A stretch of DNA of 64,000 nt, from the NCBI GenBank assembly GCA_003255065.1, contig QAOA01000143.1:124001-188000 (forward strand), read 5' to 3'. Each line of letters starts with the position of its first letter. The stretch's first letter is position 1. Source of the stretch: Cercis canadensis. Lineage: Eukaryota > Streptophyta > Magnoliopsida > Fabales > Fabaceae. Both the position numbers and the translations under genes were made by a program. Below the pieces are notes generated by a model. It ran no database searches. It saw nothing but the letters and a program-made list of their open reading frames with translations, and was not told the origin of the DNA. Shown here in pieces: positions 1-14,700 of the stretch.

Positions 1-1223
1 CTATGGTAGAGTGAAGATTTAAATCTATGATAAACCTATGATAGTGTGAAGATTTCAATCTAAAATCTCATTTATACTATTAAAGCCCTCACCATTAGTC
101 GACGTGATTAAGGGCATTTTTGGTTCCTTGTAATGAAATTTGACAAAAACGGATGAGAATGGGAAAATTGACGAAAAAAATACCATTTAGTGATTCACAA
201 ACGTGAAATTACTGAAATGCCTCAAAGCCATGCGGTTATACTTTTGATATGTTAACATGATAGCTACATATTTTACAAATAATAACCAATATATAAAAAT
301 ATAGCCATATAGCTTGAGGGGGATTTTAGTAATTTTCTTGTATGCACGAACTTGAGGATCTTTTTCCTCAAATTCTAACTATATGTCCTTTTTAAAAAAA
401 AAAAAAAAGTACCAACTTTAGTATATATTAGGAAGAAAAAAAAGAAGAAGAAGCAAGACTCCAATCAAAAAGAAAAGCATGACAAAAGTATAAAGGAAAA
501 ATGATAAAATTACAAATTTTGTATTCATAATTGTACATCAATTATGTCACAACATAATATAAACTTGATAAGGAAAATTTTAAGTGTCACGAATTGAATT
601 CAAATTGTGTCGCATAATATAGTTGGTGAGAAGTTGGGATAAATATTTTTTTTTTGTGCATATATCATTAAATTATTAGAGAAAAAAGGAAAAAAGGTAG
701 GTTCACACCTTTTAAATATGTGTAAAATGTCAAAATTAATTTAAACTCTTAAATAAAAATTTAGCTTGGGATTTTTCCCATTTTATTTTCCATAAAAATT
801 TAGCTACATCTTATTAAATTTTAGTGAATCCAATTAAACTATATAAAGTGACGTGACCAAATAAAAACAAACGATTGTAATAAGCAAGTGCCATGGAACA
901 TGCTGATGCTTTCCATCTTCAACTGTCAGCTTCACATCCAAAATTGTATGTGTAAGTTTTTTCTTTTAATTTGGTCTTATTTTCAAATCAGTTAATTTAT
1001 GTGGATGGAAATGTGAAGTTCAGAATTAGCATATTAGGTGGGGTGTAGTAGTAAGGGATTTAAGTAGTTTGCAAGTGGTTAGGGATTCAAACTGCATGTA
1101 AAAAAATAAAATAAAAAGAAGTAGAATTCTAGACGCGTGAGTGTAGGAACAATTTGAAAGTGTCAAGCTTTGATTAGTGATTAACATTATTGCATCATTT
1201 TTGTGGGGTACCCAATAATGTAG
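1..1223. other. AT-rich intergenic start of block 1
   Basis: No gene is visible here. From about 170 onward the sequence is the divergent partner of about 31940-32890 (shared words such as tgaaattactgaaatgcct at about 205 and 31953), so it is the left part of the duplicated block. It contains A/T runs and low-complexity stretches only. Confidence 0.6.
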
Positions 1224-1921
1224 CTTCCTTCCTCGAGAACATTGATAACACCTGTTCAGTGCAAACTTTTATGGGAAGAATTCAAGGTTGAGTAAAGAGA
1301 GACTATCTATCAGGCTCTGCTGGAATTCAGGGTACCATATGCCCACTTTAGTCTTTTCCATATTTCAATTTCTTTTCAGATAAATCTGTTCTTATCAAAT
1401 CTTATAAGATTTAATTGAGAGTAACAAGGTTATTTTTGTTGCTAGTAATTATTTTTCTGTTATTGTTTTTAAAAGTATGTAGGTAGATTCTCAACAATTA
1501 ATTTAGGAAATTCAACGTAATATTGAATTTAATAATATTTTACTCTTCTCAAAAGGTTAAAATAAGGATAGTCTAGTGATTTGCATTCAAATGAAGCAAA
1601 AAGGTACAGAAAGAAAAAGAAGGAAATGAGTTTGGTTAATGTAGCTGAGCATTTTTCATAATGATAGTGTCCGTTTGGAGTTTCAGTTAATTATATGAGC
1701 TTATAGTAATACCATTCCAGTAGTTTTCCTTGAAGTTATTTAATCTCTCGTTTATTATAATTATTTAATTTAATGATTTTGCTGATTTAATAGCAATTCA
1801 CTCTGACACATACACTCTTCCATTGCAGAAAAGAGAGGAGAAGAAACATCTTGGGAACGAATGGCGTAGCAAGGGTATGAATGAGAGCATCCATAACATC
1901 ATCAGGCAAACAACAACTTAA
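1224..1921 (+). pseudogene. 3' tail of an RHD3-like gene copy (two last exons)
   Basis: Exon 1224-1331 follows a tag acceptor and reads LPSSRTLITPVQCKLLWEEF, the conserved segment next to the end of the RHD3 cytosolic domain (Arabidopsis RHD3 has VPPTKTLITPVQCKSLW). It reaches an in-frame TAA soon after (after KVE). A second exon-like stretch begins at 1829 after cattgcag and would give a short basic tail without any hydrophobic segment. No 5' exons lie upstream in the window, so this is the end of a copy cut by the window edge or by deletion. The same tail, including the TAA, recurs at 32895-33532, so the stop predates the block duplication. It may be a relic, or a genuine early C-terminus. 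Confidence 0.6.
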
Positions 1922-2230
1922 AAATGCACTTCAAAATTTATTTTATATTCCTACACATTTATAATATTATAAGCTACCTTGCCTGTAGTATGAAATAATT
2001 TGGAATAAAAAATGTAATTCAAGTAATCTAATTTACCATCTAATAAGTCTAAATATCACAAAATAAAATAAGTCAATATTTGTGTAAATTTTTTAATAAA
2101 CTATTAGCAAAGAAGAAAAAAACTATTAACTGACAACATATAAATAAGTCTAAACTAAAAATTATAAAAATAAAATATATCATATAACAATAAAAGCATA
2201 TGGCACCAACTAAGTGTTTAATATGTCAAA
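1922..2230. other. AT-rich spacer
   Basis: No coding signal. It matches 33540-33970 of block 2 closely and carries oligo-A and oligo-T tracts. Confidence 0.5.
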
Positions 2231-2710
2231 CTTTACCTTCATTTCTACAAAGTGCATCTGAATATGGCTTTGCGTACTGACCTAAAACATGAAAAAGAAT
2301 TTGGCTTTGCGTGAGGGCCTAGGCAAGAATTTTTTTTAACCTCTGTCCCAGCTAAAGTGCTCGTTCAGACAAGAATATGTAGCCACTGTTACTCTATCAA
2401 CTCTCATCTATATATACCGATTAGACAATAGAAACCCTTGCGCTTCCATCTTCTTCCCCTCCTAGTCCCGTAAAATCTGATTTCTTCGTCCTCTTCGGTG
2501 ATCTTTCTTGGTCTCTCAAGATCTGATCATTGCTTCCTTTGTAGTCATCCACCTTGAAGGCCACGCAGTCCATATCATCAATAGCAACCATCACGACTTA
2601 AGAAACCCTAAACAAGGAGTCCTCTCTTTATCACTATTTGCTGACTCCTCTTTCTGTGTGCTTCCAAATTTTAGCATTCTGAAGCTAAAGAGCAAACTCA
2701 ACTCTTAAAA
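2231..2710 (+). promoter_or_regulatory. Promoter and 5' UTR of RHD3-like gene 1
   Basis: A stretch from about 2231 is kept in front of all three RHD3-like starts in the window (2231, about 22330, about 33970), with shared words such as tggctttgcgt and tcaactctc. A TATA-like ctatatata lies at about 2408-2416, which would put transcription start near 2440. A pyrimidine-rich leader follows (cttccatcttcttcccct), then the ATG at 2711. An open stretch of 66 codons in the leader opens with TTG rather than ATG, so I do not call it an upstream ORF. Confidence 0.5.
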
Positions 2711-5700
2711 ATGAGTAGGCCTCTGATTTTTCAGCTATTTAATTTAAGCACGGTCTCTTTTTCCAAATTTATTCTTCTGCTTGATTATCAAAATAAATTT
2801 TGATTCTGCAGATCCCAGAGATTCATATACAAAAACTCATGGCCAAAAGAAGAATTACATAAAAGCTTCGGCAAAGCAGGAAAAAGGTAATTATGTAATT
2901 GTTTTTGACATAGTTTTAGCTTAGAGACTAAATTGGAGATTGTGGATGGTTTTTTCAGTTAGGGGCATTTTGAGATTCTAGGTCCAAAGGGTTGGAATTT
3001 ATACCCTCTTCTTGACCTTTGGGAAGCTTGCTGATTAAGTGGGAGTGTTTATCTCTATTTTAGGAAGATCTTTATTTTCTTTTTCTGGGCTGTGTTATGG
3101 TGATTTTAATGTGATTCGGTTCCCTAATGAGAAGTTGGGGGGTTCTAGGGCTACTATGAGTATGCCGGGTCTTGATAAATTTATTTGAGTCTGGCTTAAT
3201 AAATGTTTCAATTTGTAATGCTAATATACTTGGTCTTTTTCTAGGGGGCAAGTCATGTCTTCTCTAATTGATCGTTTTTTAGTGACTAGATCAAGCTGAG
3301 TTAGTTGCTTTAAGGACTCAAACCAGAAAATGGGTTGAGATGAGATAAAAAGCTAGTTAGAAACGGGAGATAAGGAGTCTGCATGTTCATTTATACAAGG
3401 ACTTGGATAAATGAGTTTATGAATTGAGGTTAACTTATAATATTTTTAATTATATTACTACAATGATTAGTACTAGTTTTGGAAAAACCTTTGAACATAA
3501 ATACATAATTTACTTTGATTTGCTTTCTATATACTGTATTTTAATTTATGTGGCTACTAATGATTTACAACCAACCCCTACTCAATGTGACACTAATATA
3601 AACTACACTGATCTAGGCAACGGTGATGATGATCTTGCTTTTCAACTAATTGATGGAAGTGGCAACTTCAACGATGAGGGACTGAAAGATTTTGCGAGGA
3701 AAGTAAATCTCCATCAATGTGGTTGTTCATATGCTGTAGTCGCTATAATGGGTCCACAGAGTAGTGGTATGCTTTATTCAACTTTCAATAACCTTATCGA
3801 TATTTTTCTTTACCAAGCCTTAATTATATAAGGGAAAAATTTTAAATAATAGAAATATATTATGTATTTATCCTTAACTCAAAAGTTCAGGTTGGATCAG
3901 TAGATGGGGTTGGTTAAGGGTCAGTTAAACTTTTTCACCTTGAGCTATTACTTACATTGAAATTTCTCTCCTACATTTGTTGTCAGAACAAATCCCCTGT
4001 AATCTATCTGAAATCTTCTAAATTACTAAATGGAGGTTAATGCCTTAATATCCAGAAAATATACGTTCTACCCCTATTTGGACACATAATTGAACAATAA
4101 AGTCATATGATGTGCTTCAAATTGAAATGTGGGATTACTATTAGAGTGTATATTGCCAATAATACATATAGATTTGGGGTAATGTGCTCCGATAAAAAAC
4201 ATTAAGTCGAGGGGGTGTAATTGGACTAATATTTGGTGAGTAAAGTGTAAGTGATATTATCACAAACACCAAGTAACTAATATGTTCTGACAAAACTTGA
4301 TATGTTCTTAACTGTCTTAATTTAGCATTGACATCTAAGAGTACAATTTTTGTTATTACCTGGTTTCTACAGGGAAAAGCACATTACTCAATCATTTGTT
4401 TCATACCAATTTCAAGATGATGGACGATTCTGTTGGAAGGCATGCCATTCTCAAATGCAAGCGTATATTTTATCACTTATGATCAGTTAAATAACAACTA
4501 CTATTGGATTTTATAGGTTTCAAACAACTAAAGGAATTTGGTTGGCAAGATGTCCTGACATACAACCTCTCACGCTTGTGATGGATATGGAGGGCACAGA
4601 TGGGAGTGAAAGAGGAGAGGTTTGATCTTTGATTATTTTATTTGCCATAAATTCTGCTTCCCATATTTGACCATAATAACGATCGGTTTTATTGCCATGA
4701 TTTTATTTTTTACCATTAAATAGATAGAGCTAGATTTCTAGTTGGGATATGAGAAAATGAGGATTTAAACTTGGGACCTTAACTATTTTCGAAGATCCCT
4801 GAACCAATTGTTCACTGTGTGCTTATATTACCATGATTGATTTTAGGTTTCTCATAAAAATGAAATACAAATCAAACTTTCGTACATGAGATAAGACAGT
4901 GGAGGCCTCTTCAACCGTTCACAAATATGCGTTCCCCATTTACATGTGCTATAGATATAGTATCAATTACTAATCCTGATCTATTATTTCAATTTTCACC
5001 CTAAAGTATCAATTTCAGCATATTGTCCCACATTCTATTTGTGTTAGTGTTGGAGTAAATTTTACACCAATGTCGATTGAACTTTGCTGATTTTACACCT
5101 ACTTCCCCTCTATTTTGAAAATCTATATATAAACCTTGTTAAGTAGCATATGTTAAGAATATTCTTTGTAAATGCCTTTTTTTTTTAAAAAAATTATTGA
5201 AAAATGACAATGATTCAATTACCCTTCTAAAAGTTGGTTAGATCATTAAAGTTCCAAACGCATCAAGCAGCTAACAAAGAGCCAAAAGGGTGGTCCATTA
5301 TAGTCCATCCACTGCCTTGTCCATGGATAGCACACGGAGAGAGCAACAACATCATCTTTGGGGATTAAGTTGTGAATTACCATTTCATTTTAAAAGTTTA
5401 AGTTATTAGTGAAAGCCTATGAATAGTTTCTATATCTAATACGTCCTATAATGCAAAAGTCTTTTAGGGTTTGAAGCATGAACAAAGCACATGCATACTC
5501 ATACTTGTGTTGAAATTATCAATTTTTTCACGGGTTGGTTATAGAGGCTTTGATAATATGCCAAAGAACTAATTAATTCAAAACATTTAAGATATTAGGT
5601 GAATGCTCAAAAATTATTTCATATATAACAATTACTTGATACATTAGTTGTGAGAAGTAAAATATTTAGACGAGTTGTGAAAATTTTATAATTTTGTTTT

Positions 5701-8700
5701 TGAGAAACAAAACTAAAAAGGTAATGTTAATGAACTTGCTAAACATTTCAATCTTAGCTATTTTTACATTGCAAAGTCCATTTATCATGATAAATCGTAA
5801 AGGATTACATAAAATTTATAGTATAGTCATTTTTTATCATTTTAATATAATTTAATCATTAAAAAATTTAGCTAATACAACTAGATTGTCATTATGATAG
5901 TTCTTCTCAAGTGATTATCACTAGAAAATTCGAATTGAGTAATAAATCAGAAAGAATATGTACAATATTTCCTATATATTATATACTTATTTCCTCATAC
6001 ACGGTTTTATTTTCTTTTCAGGATGAAACTGCATTTGAAAAACAGAGTGCTCTTTTTGCTCTGACTATAGCAGATGTTGTTTTAATAAATATGTAAGTTT
6101 TTTTACTTAAAAAAAAAAAAAGTTGCTTAATNAAAAAAAGAAAGTTGCTTAATCTTTAGCATGACGTATAAGGTATTGCTACAAATTTATTCAATTTCTG
6201 CACAAGAAAATTGTGCTTCTCAGTCTCATTATATTTGTGATTTTTCTTTCACATAGGTGGTGTCAAGACATTGGCCGTGAGCACGCTGCTAATAAGCCAC
6301 TTTTAAGAGTTGTATTTCAGCAGGTATATATGCATTTTGGCAGGAATATCTAACTTTTGCTGCCAAAAGTAACCTGTAACAACATATTGGTTACTGTGTT
6401 TGTTTTAATATGTTTTAGGCCATGATCCAATTCTGTAATAAACCACGTAAAACGACCTTGATGTTTATTGTACGTGACAAAACCAAGGTGCGTATTTTAT
6501 TCTAATGTATGACATAGCTTTGCAACTTGTATTTATCTTTCTTTTCGCCATCAGACTTTTATTCATGTGTATTGAACTCCATTTTCCTTACACAGTCACC
6601 AGAAAATGTTTTAGAAGCTAAACTGAAAGAGGATATTGGAAAGGTAACCAGTGACCTATCCCTTTGTCATATTTTATAATACAAAGATTTGTCAAATGGT
6701 TGAATTCTCAAACTTTCCTTTCTTCTGTGTTTTTCTGCAGATATGGGCCTCCATTCTTACGCCATCAGGAAGCAGCAATCTGCAGCTCCGTAATTTTTTT
6801 AAAGTAATTTGAGGCACTCAATTATCTTTTTTAATAATTCTAGAGTATTATGCTAAAAACACTTTTAGGAATATTAAGCATTTTCTCTTGTTGTGCGCTT
6901 GATAATTTGACAGGTTGAAGTTGTATTTCTTCCAAATTATGAAGAAAAGGAAGAAGATTTTAAATTAAAGGTATTACTATATAGATAATTAGATATGCAT
7001 CCAATGCACGTGAAGGAAGGTTTATTGTTCAATATACCAATGGTGGAAAGTAAAACATATAACAAGTGACTTAAATTTTATGTGTAAATTGTAATGAATG
7101 AAATTGTACCATCAGTAATCTTCAATTGGTTTAATAATTATTTTAATTCAAAAATTCAATTTTTGGCCTAAAATCAGAAGAGACATTACATGAATGGTCA
7201 TGTTTGATTATAATTAAGAATTTTAATTTAGTCTAATTGATAGTTTCTGTATGAGTTTTTATTTAAAACACTAACTCATGTTGATTAGAGTATCATTAAG
7301 ATTATTTCTGTGAAGTGTTTATCACAAAATGGTATAAAATAAGTCACTCGTAAAATATTAAGCTGCACCACTGATGCATTGAATATAAAGCTTACTGCAA
7401 CATGCATTTCAATTTCAAACTTTTTGCATCCCATTAAATACCTATTATACTCGACCCTTAGGAAGTTCCAAAAGAATTATTTATTCATTTGTTGTTGCCG
7501 TTATTATTATAATTATGATTATTTTTTTGTTTCTTCTGCAGGTTAAAAACTTAAAGCAACGATTTGTTCATTCCACTGCACCAGGTGGTCTTGCAGATGC
7601 AGGGGATCAAAAAAACCCAGCTTCAGGATTCTCAATGATGGCACAGAATATATGGAAAGACATCATGGAAAATAAGGACCTAGACATTCCTGCCCATAAG
7701 GTGATTTTTCTTTGGGAAACTTATTTAGAGTTATTTAAAGTTCACCTATATATGTTATAACCGAGTTACACATCCAGACCAGATCATCGAGTAGCTTCTA
7801 TTTGTAAAAGAGTAATGTAACTTAGATACTTGGAATTATCTCACTATTTAAACTCAACTGAATCCACTTAACCGATATAAAGTAGTGTTATATTCACTAA
7901 TATGTCACAAACATTTCTCTGCCTGGCCAAAGCTGATTCAGTAGCAGTCCGTTCAATTTGGGATTTAGGGAGAATAGAGAGAATCTGTAACATTATATAT
8001 AGAGTTTTCGGAGTGGGTTGGATGGAATTTTGGGAGGGTATAAGCTACCCTCTTATTGTTTAGCCTCTAGTGGACCCAAAAACATGCGATTCAGTGTCTG
8101 GGCTCCACTCAATAATCACACATTTTTGAAGTGATATTGATAATAACGATATACATGACTAAATAACCACGCCAGGCTATAAAACACCAAATAAGGATAT
8201 TGTAAAGCACGTAGTACTAAATTATAATATAGTCCAATGCTTAATCATTAGAAATAATGGCGCCACCGATATTCATAGTTTATATCAGAAATAGATAACT
8301 GTATAAATCGACTTTGTAGCCAAAAGGAAAAACAAAAATGAAAACCTTTTGATGCTAAGACAATAATAATTTGAGATCTCAAGTTTTATTTCTCATTCCT
8401 CTATATCTTCAGTTAAAACATATAGCTGTATTTATCTAATGGTAAAAAAACCATAATTAATTTTATTTTAACTATTTAATGCTGTTAAGAAAACTTTTCT
8501 CCTCTCATCTTGTTCAATCCACTCGCATAGCTTTTATTCGCATGTCAAGCAGAAACCAATTTCATCCATCCAACAACTAAGTTAAATCCAGAAATCTTCA
8601 ACATAGAATTTTGAATATTTGTTAGTGTTTAGTTATTAGTTATATTCTCTTTTCTATTCTTGGTTCGACAGATAAATGTTTCATTTCTTGCAGGTTATGG

Positions 8701-11700
8701 TGGCAACTGTACGCTGTGAAGAGATAAAAAATGAACTGTATGATTCTTTTCAAATGAATGAGGTATAGAAACAAACGGTTTTCATATTGAAGTACCTCTT
8801 GAAATTTTGTTATTCGTATCTATCCTCTAAATGGTTTCGCGTTGATTACCCAGGATTGGTGTAACTTGCACAAGGATGCACAGTTTGGTTTCGTTCATGA
8901 TTTTCAGAAAATAGTGAATTCAATTCTCAACACCTGTGTTTCAAAGTTAGTATTTTCGTTTTATGTGTTATCTATTTTTTTAGTATCAATGTCAACATTT
9001 GCATTGTATGTATTATCCGTATTCAGTTTTTTCAATTTATCTCANNNNNNNNNNNNNNNNNNNNNNNNNNNNNNNNNNNNNNNNNNNNNNNNNNNNNNNN
9101 NNNNNNNNNNNNNNNNNNNNNNNNNNNNNNNNNNNNNNNNNNNNNNNNNNNNNNNNNNNNNNNNNNNNNNNNNNNNNNNNNNNNNNNNNNNNNNNNNNNN
9201 NNNNNNGAGGGAAATGGAGGAGAGAGAGAGATGAGAGTGAGAGGGAGATGGCGGAGAGGGAGAGACGGGGAAGAGAGAGAGAGAAATGAGAGAGACGAGG
9301 AAGAAAGAGAGAGAGATATGAGAGAGGAGAGATTTTTTTAAAATTTTTTAATGTGCCACGTCAGCACATAACGGACACGTCAGCACTTAACGTGCCACGT
9401 GGCATTTTCTGTTAAGTCCCATTAACGGACCCTAGCGGAGGACTAAAATGGCGGACGGAATGATCTTTCAAGGACTAAAGTGTCACCGAAGCAATCTTTC
9501 AAGGACCAAAAAGGGGTTTTACTCTAATATATATATATATATATATAGACACATACACAAGTTTGTAACCCTTATTTTGTAAAAGTAAAACATATGCAAC
9601 TTGAACTTGTAAGGGAGGGCATGAAAATATAAATGGTTTCCTTATTGCATGCAATTCAAATGCAATATAATTTGACAGACTTTCTCTTTATTTGGTTTTG
9701 CCCATCTATGTATGCTGTAGTAATATGTTAATCAAAACTAAAAGATTAAAATGTTCTTTAATTTTTATAGTAAATTAAGTTTTATGGATTTAATTATACA
9801 ATAACCCTTCAATAATTTTTTTAAGGTTAGACGGGGCAAGTACATATCTAACATATAAAGGCAATAATTTGAGAAACCAAATTTATAAAATTGTCTGTGA
9901 CTTGATCTTCAGTCTTGCAAAAGTTAAGCACAATGTCCTCTTCTTCAACCTTCTCTCTAAGAAAACTGAAAACTGAGTTCATTGTGTTTGGTGCAATTAT
10001 GAAAGTCTAGATTATTGCAATGGCTAAATGTCAGAAAACATTGTGGAGGGGGAACCTTGGTCTTGCAATGTATTATACTTTAGCTAATCATAAAGCCATG
10101 GATACCATGTTTCTTTGACAACCATGAGACAACATTGTTTCCTAAGAAAATTGAGCAACCTGATGTACTTATTCTATCATCAGTTTGAGCTAGTCCATCC
10201 GTATTAGTGTAACCACTCAACTAATTGTCTTCTTGAGCTTGGCATAAAATACCATAGTTATTGATGCATGACATATCTTAGAGTGCACTTGTCTGTTTCC
10301 TAGTGTTGCTTGCTTCTTTGTTTTGGTCTTTTGGGCCTTGGTGTTGCTTGCTAGGCTCACTCATAAATCTAGCAACGATATTGACAGATTACAACGTGAA
10401 TAATGTCTGGTCTTGTAAAAATAACGTAAATGATCATTGACCTCAAAAATTTTCTATACAGGCTCTCGTTTGCCTTATCCATTTCATCTTTTTTTGAAAG
10501 ATTCTCTTTAGCAATTATTGTAGTAGAAACTAGTTCGCAATCTACATCATATTTCTTTTGAGAAAGAAATCTTCTTCCATTTTCTTGCTTCACTTGCACG
10601 CTAAGAAAGTACTCCATAAGACTGAAGTCAGCTAAAATTGATTCTTCATGGCCTTTACAAAATCTTCTATCAAGTGATCATTAGTTCCCATGTCAATCAA
10701 TTTTAAGTACTTTTTGAGAGAGATCTACAGAATAACAAGGTGAAGAGATGTATTAAAATCTTTCCCAAGTACTTATTTGAAATTCTTTTGACTTTCAACA
10801 TGCTCTTTGCCATTCCATCAATGCTACTATACTAAGGCATTATTTCTGCAAAATTATTTATATTTTCCTCCTCTATATTTCTTAGCTTCTCGAACCTGTA
10901 TATCAAGCTATGGTGAATCATTTAAGGCTGGAACATTTGAAGAAATTCATGGAAGCATTTGATAAGGATTCAGATGAACATAACAGGTTTTCAACGGTTG
11001 CTGATCGTATCCAGTATTGTTTACTTGAATTTGATAAAGACTGTGCAGGTAATGTGACAGTTAGACAGGTTTCTTTATAAATAACTGGTGAATTTCTTAG
11101 TTCTTTATGGGATTCATGTTTTATAATGTTAAACTTTGTAATCACTTTTATGTAAGTTTGTTATATTGAAATTGTAGCATTTACCCGTAGAAAAAGTAGT
11201 GGATTTAAGCCACAATAAATCCCAAGGGAGATTAAAAAGATTATAATTAAATTTCTTGTAGCATTTATCCTTAGTTATAGCATTTCTTGGGTTCTATATA
11301 TTCTATGACGTCATAACTAATATATGTAGAAACAATGTATCTATGTGCACTGGAAGAGTTCGATGAGCATAGTTAGCTGGAAAGTGATCTAATGTAAATG
11401 TTCATATTTCATGGGATACAATGTTAGTACTTTTTTTATTATTTTTTTTTTCATTTGCGAGAAGTTTTGTTAATTATAGAAAGGATTTGACCTATCTAGA
11501 TTGAAGAATTAGGAGGTTATACAATATAATACACTGGTAACTTAACCTTGCAGCTATCAGAGTTGATCGAGCAAAGTGGGACACATTGAAAGCAAAAGCT
11601 AAATTTCAGAGTGATATGAATTCATACACTCGTATCAAACATGAAGACAAACTGGCCTATAAAATCAGGCGACTTTATGAGGTATGACATTTATAGTTCA

Positions 11701-14700
11701 TATTTATACAACTAAAAAATCATTGTCTACAAAAAGAAATGTTTAAAGACATATTTGGTAAGTAATTCCAAGGTACCGAATATAATGTAAATCTATGCCA
11801 ATTTACCCAACCATTGTATATTGTATGTGTCAAACTTTAAGGGCGTGTTTAGTTACAGGAAATTTTCAGTTTCTGGGAACTTCTACAAATACAGAAAAAA
11901 TAAAATTGAGATACAAGGCCTTCCAAAAGTGCTTATATATAACTCCTTCTAAGGGGATAATAATTTATTGTCGGGTTAGAGCGTTAGCCGATAACTTCCA
12001 CGTATTACACATATAAACGTTTGGTCATTTCTGGGTTACAAAGGAATACAATATGCTGGGTAAAGGGGAAAGGAGTAGAGGATAGTATTTAGAGGCATGA
12101 TATGAGATACCTTGATTGCTGAGACTCGGGAAGGTGCCATTAAACCCAAAGCAACCTTTACTCTAATTATAATGTTTAATATCATTTTTTTCTTCTTTTT
12201 TGGGCCATTGGAACTTTGGTTTCCACATATCACAGATACCAACCTTTGCAGTAGTATTCAATTTTATTAAGCCACTAGTGTGTTTGGATTAGCTTAGAAA
12301 TAATAGATTATGTATTTAATTGATTATGGGTAGAATTGATCATTAAAAAATTAATTATGGAAGAATCTATTTATGTTTGGGGGCATAAATTTATAAGTGA
12401 TTTATAATAATCAGTTTTCGTTTGGATTCTATAAAGAAAATCACATCTAAATATCAAATTACCAAAAATGGTATAAAGAAATTTTTTGGTGTAATAAATA
12501 TATAGAAAATCAATTAAGTAAAAAGGAGAGGTAATGGTAAAATAAACAATGAATTCATAATGGAAAGCTTAGGTGAGAGAGCTTATGTGAAAAAGCTGTT
12601 GGGCATATGTGACATAATCGATCATAGGACTAAAAAAGCTGTTGTAATGTTCAAATAATAAAAATCGATTATATAACTAAATTAGTGGTGAGTGGTTAGA
12701 GTAGTTTGTTGGAAGTTAGGAGTTCAAACCTTTGCGCCATCATGTAACCAAAGAAAAAGTGTTCCATTTTATTAACCATCTGTTTTGTTACAATTATTTT
12801 ATTCAATACTATACATTTAATAACTAGCCAATCTATAGTCTAGTTATATCCATTTAATAAGTAGGACATTTAGTTATCATAATTATATCCCATCATATTA
12901 AATTGTGGTTTTAATACACTACTGAAAAGTTATTGCCATTGATTTTTTGAGCTAAAGCCCTTCTAGAGTATTATTGAAGAGCTTTTGGATAGATCTTATA
13001 ATCAAACTGGGTTTTCCTTTTCTTGCTAACTCTATTTGTATTCTTGTACGACAAATTTTTTGGAGTCTCGTTACAAATGTTTAGACTATTGGAATGAGAC
13101 TATAAATTAATTCTTCGTTGTTCATGTGCATTCGCTGTTTTTGGGATTTAATGTGCCATTTCACAAGAGCAAGTGTTAGAATACTTTTATTCTACAAAAT
13201 ATTTTGAACACCTATTCCCCGGTCATTAGTAATTATCATAACTGCAAAACACAATGGAATTGTCCCGTGGGAATTAGTTTACTGATGTTCTTTTCTTTTT
13301 CTATAGCCAAAACTGAAACAGGAATTATCAGACTCTGTGGGATATATTTTGTGTGATGAAACAGATCCAACTTGGTCAAAAATAAGAGAGCGGTTCAAGA
13401 GTGTGATTGAGTCAACTCTCTCTCGATTCAATAATACATTATCAGAGTTTCGGGTTGATGAAGAAAACAGGAAAGAAAAGGTTGAGAGTATAGAGAAATA
13501 TGCAAAACTTGTTGTTGAATCAAGGGCCAGAGAAGAATCTGGTAGGGCCAAAATCCATATGATCAGGAAGTAAGTTGCATCTAATCATGAAATTAGAATT
13601 TATTCCCTTCCTTGGGAAATTTCTACAACTTAGGCTTATATGGACACCTATTCGATGGAAAACAGATTTGTCAAACTTTTCAAATATGGCTACAATTCAT
13701 GGCTCCGTGATTGGAAAAACAATGAAGAAATTGTTTTCAAATATGGCAGGGATGCTGTTTACACTGTATGATACCATAACTCCTTGTGCATAATTTTACG
13801 TTTTGGAAACTGTTAGAATTGAAATTGGATTATTATAATACATCTAGCTAGTACTCGATTTTGCAACATATAACTTATTTTGACTTTTTAATTATATTAA
13901 AATTTCTGCAGCCAGTGAAGTTGCTAGCTGGGTTAGTGGCAATCCGTTTGGAAGATGGTGATACTGATGATAATAGTCAAGATATATTGTTTTCTGCTTT
14001 ATTGGGTTCTGGAGACCGAAAGGCATTAAAAGATCTTGATTCTCCATCTTGGGAAAAGGTGAGAGTCTGGGACTTGGGAAATTTTAAGTTGAAATTTCCT
14101 TATTTTTTTTTAGTCTTTCTTGGTGAGAAGTTAACAATGCTATATACATTCTGAAAGTATAGTTGCTGCAAGTTGAAATGGGTATACAGAAGAATAATAT
14201 TTTTTATAAACTAGTTATCCACACATTACTTCCTACTCAGACACTTGCTAGATCCATTACCTTTAACCTTAATACATTGTTTTTGTGGTATACATTAATG
14301 TAGGTTCCACCCTCCAGAACCTTGATAACACCTATTATGTGCAAAATGTTGTGGGAAGCGTTCAAGGTTGACGTAAAAGATGCTGTCAATAACGCTCGAG
14401 AGGTACCATATTGCCCACTTAAGAGTGTGTGTGTCCATATATATATATATATCCTAACATTTGAACGTTGATCTAAATATTTTATTTCTTTTTCCCTAAA
14501 AAAAAAATTAATATCTTTAAAAAGAACTTATAATATATTCATACTAAATTTTCCATTATAAAAAGACAAATGCGAAAGTTGTGTCAAACGATTGTTCAAG
14601 CAATTTAAAAAAAAAAATTTATGACTTGCATCATATAGATATTTAATATTATGTATTTTCACAGAGACATATAATTTCAAACATGGAAACTAAACTACAA

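Noticed and set aside
2508-2708. 66-codon upstream ORF in the gene 1 leader
   Set aside because: It opens with TTG, and gene 3 offers no matching ATG-started frame; no support for translation.
8842-9289. Long reading frames spanning the 162-N gap
   Set aside because: They run through unknown bases and a GA-rich repeat; only the first part (8854-8945) is a real exon.
9207-9330. GAGA-rich promoter element
   Set aside because: It belongs to an inserted repeat absent from the intact gene 3, in the middle of a gene.
12260-12660. Possible hAT or Mutator MITE starting gtgtgtttggattagc
   Set aside because: No inverted right end or target duplication could be found, although the stretch is shared by genes 1 and 3.
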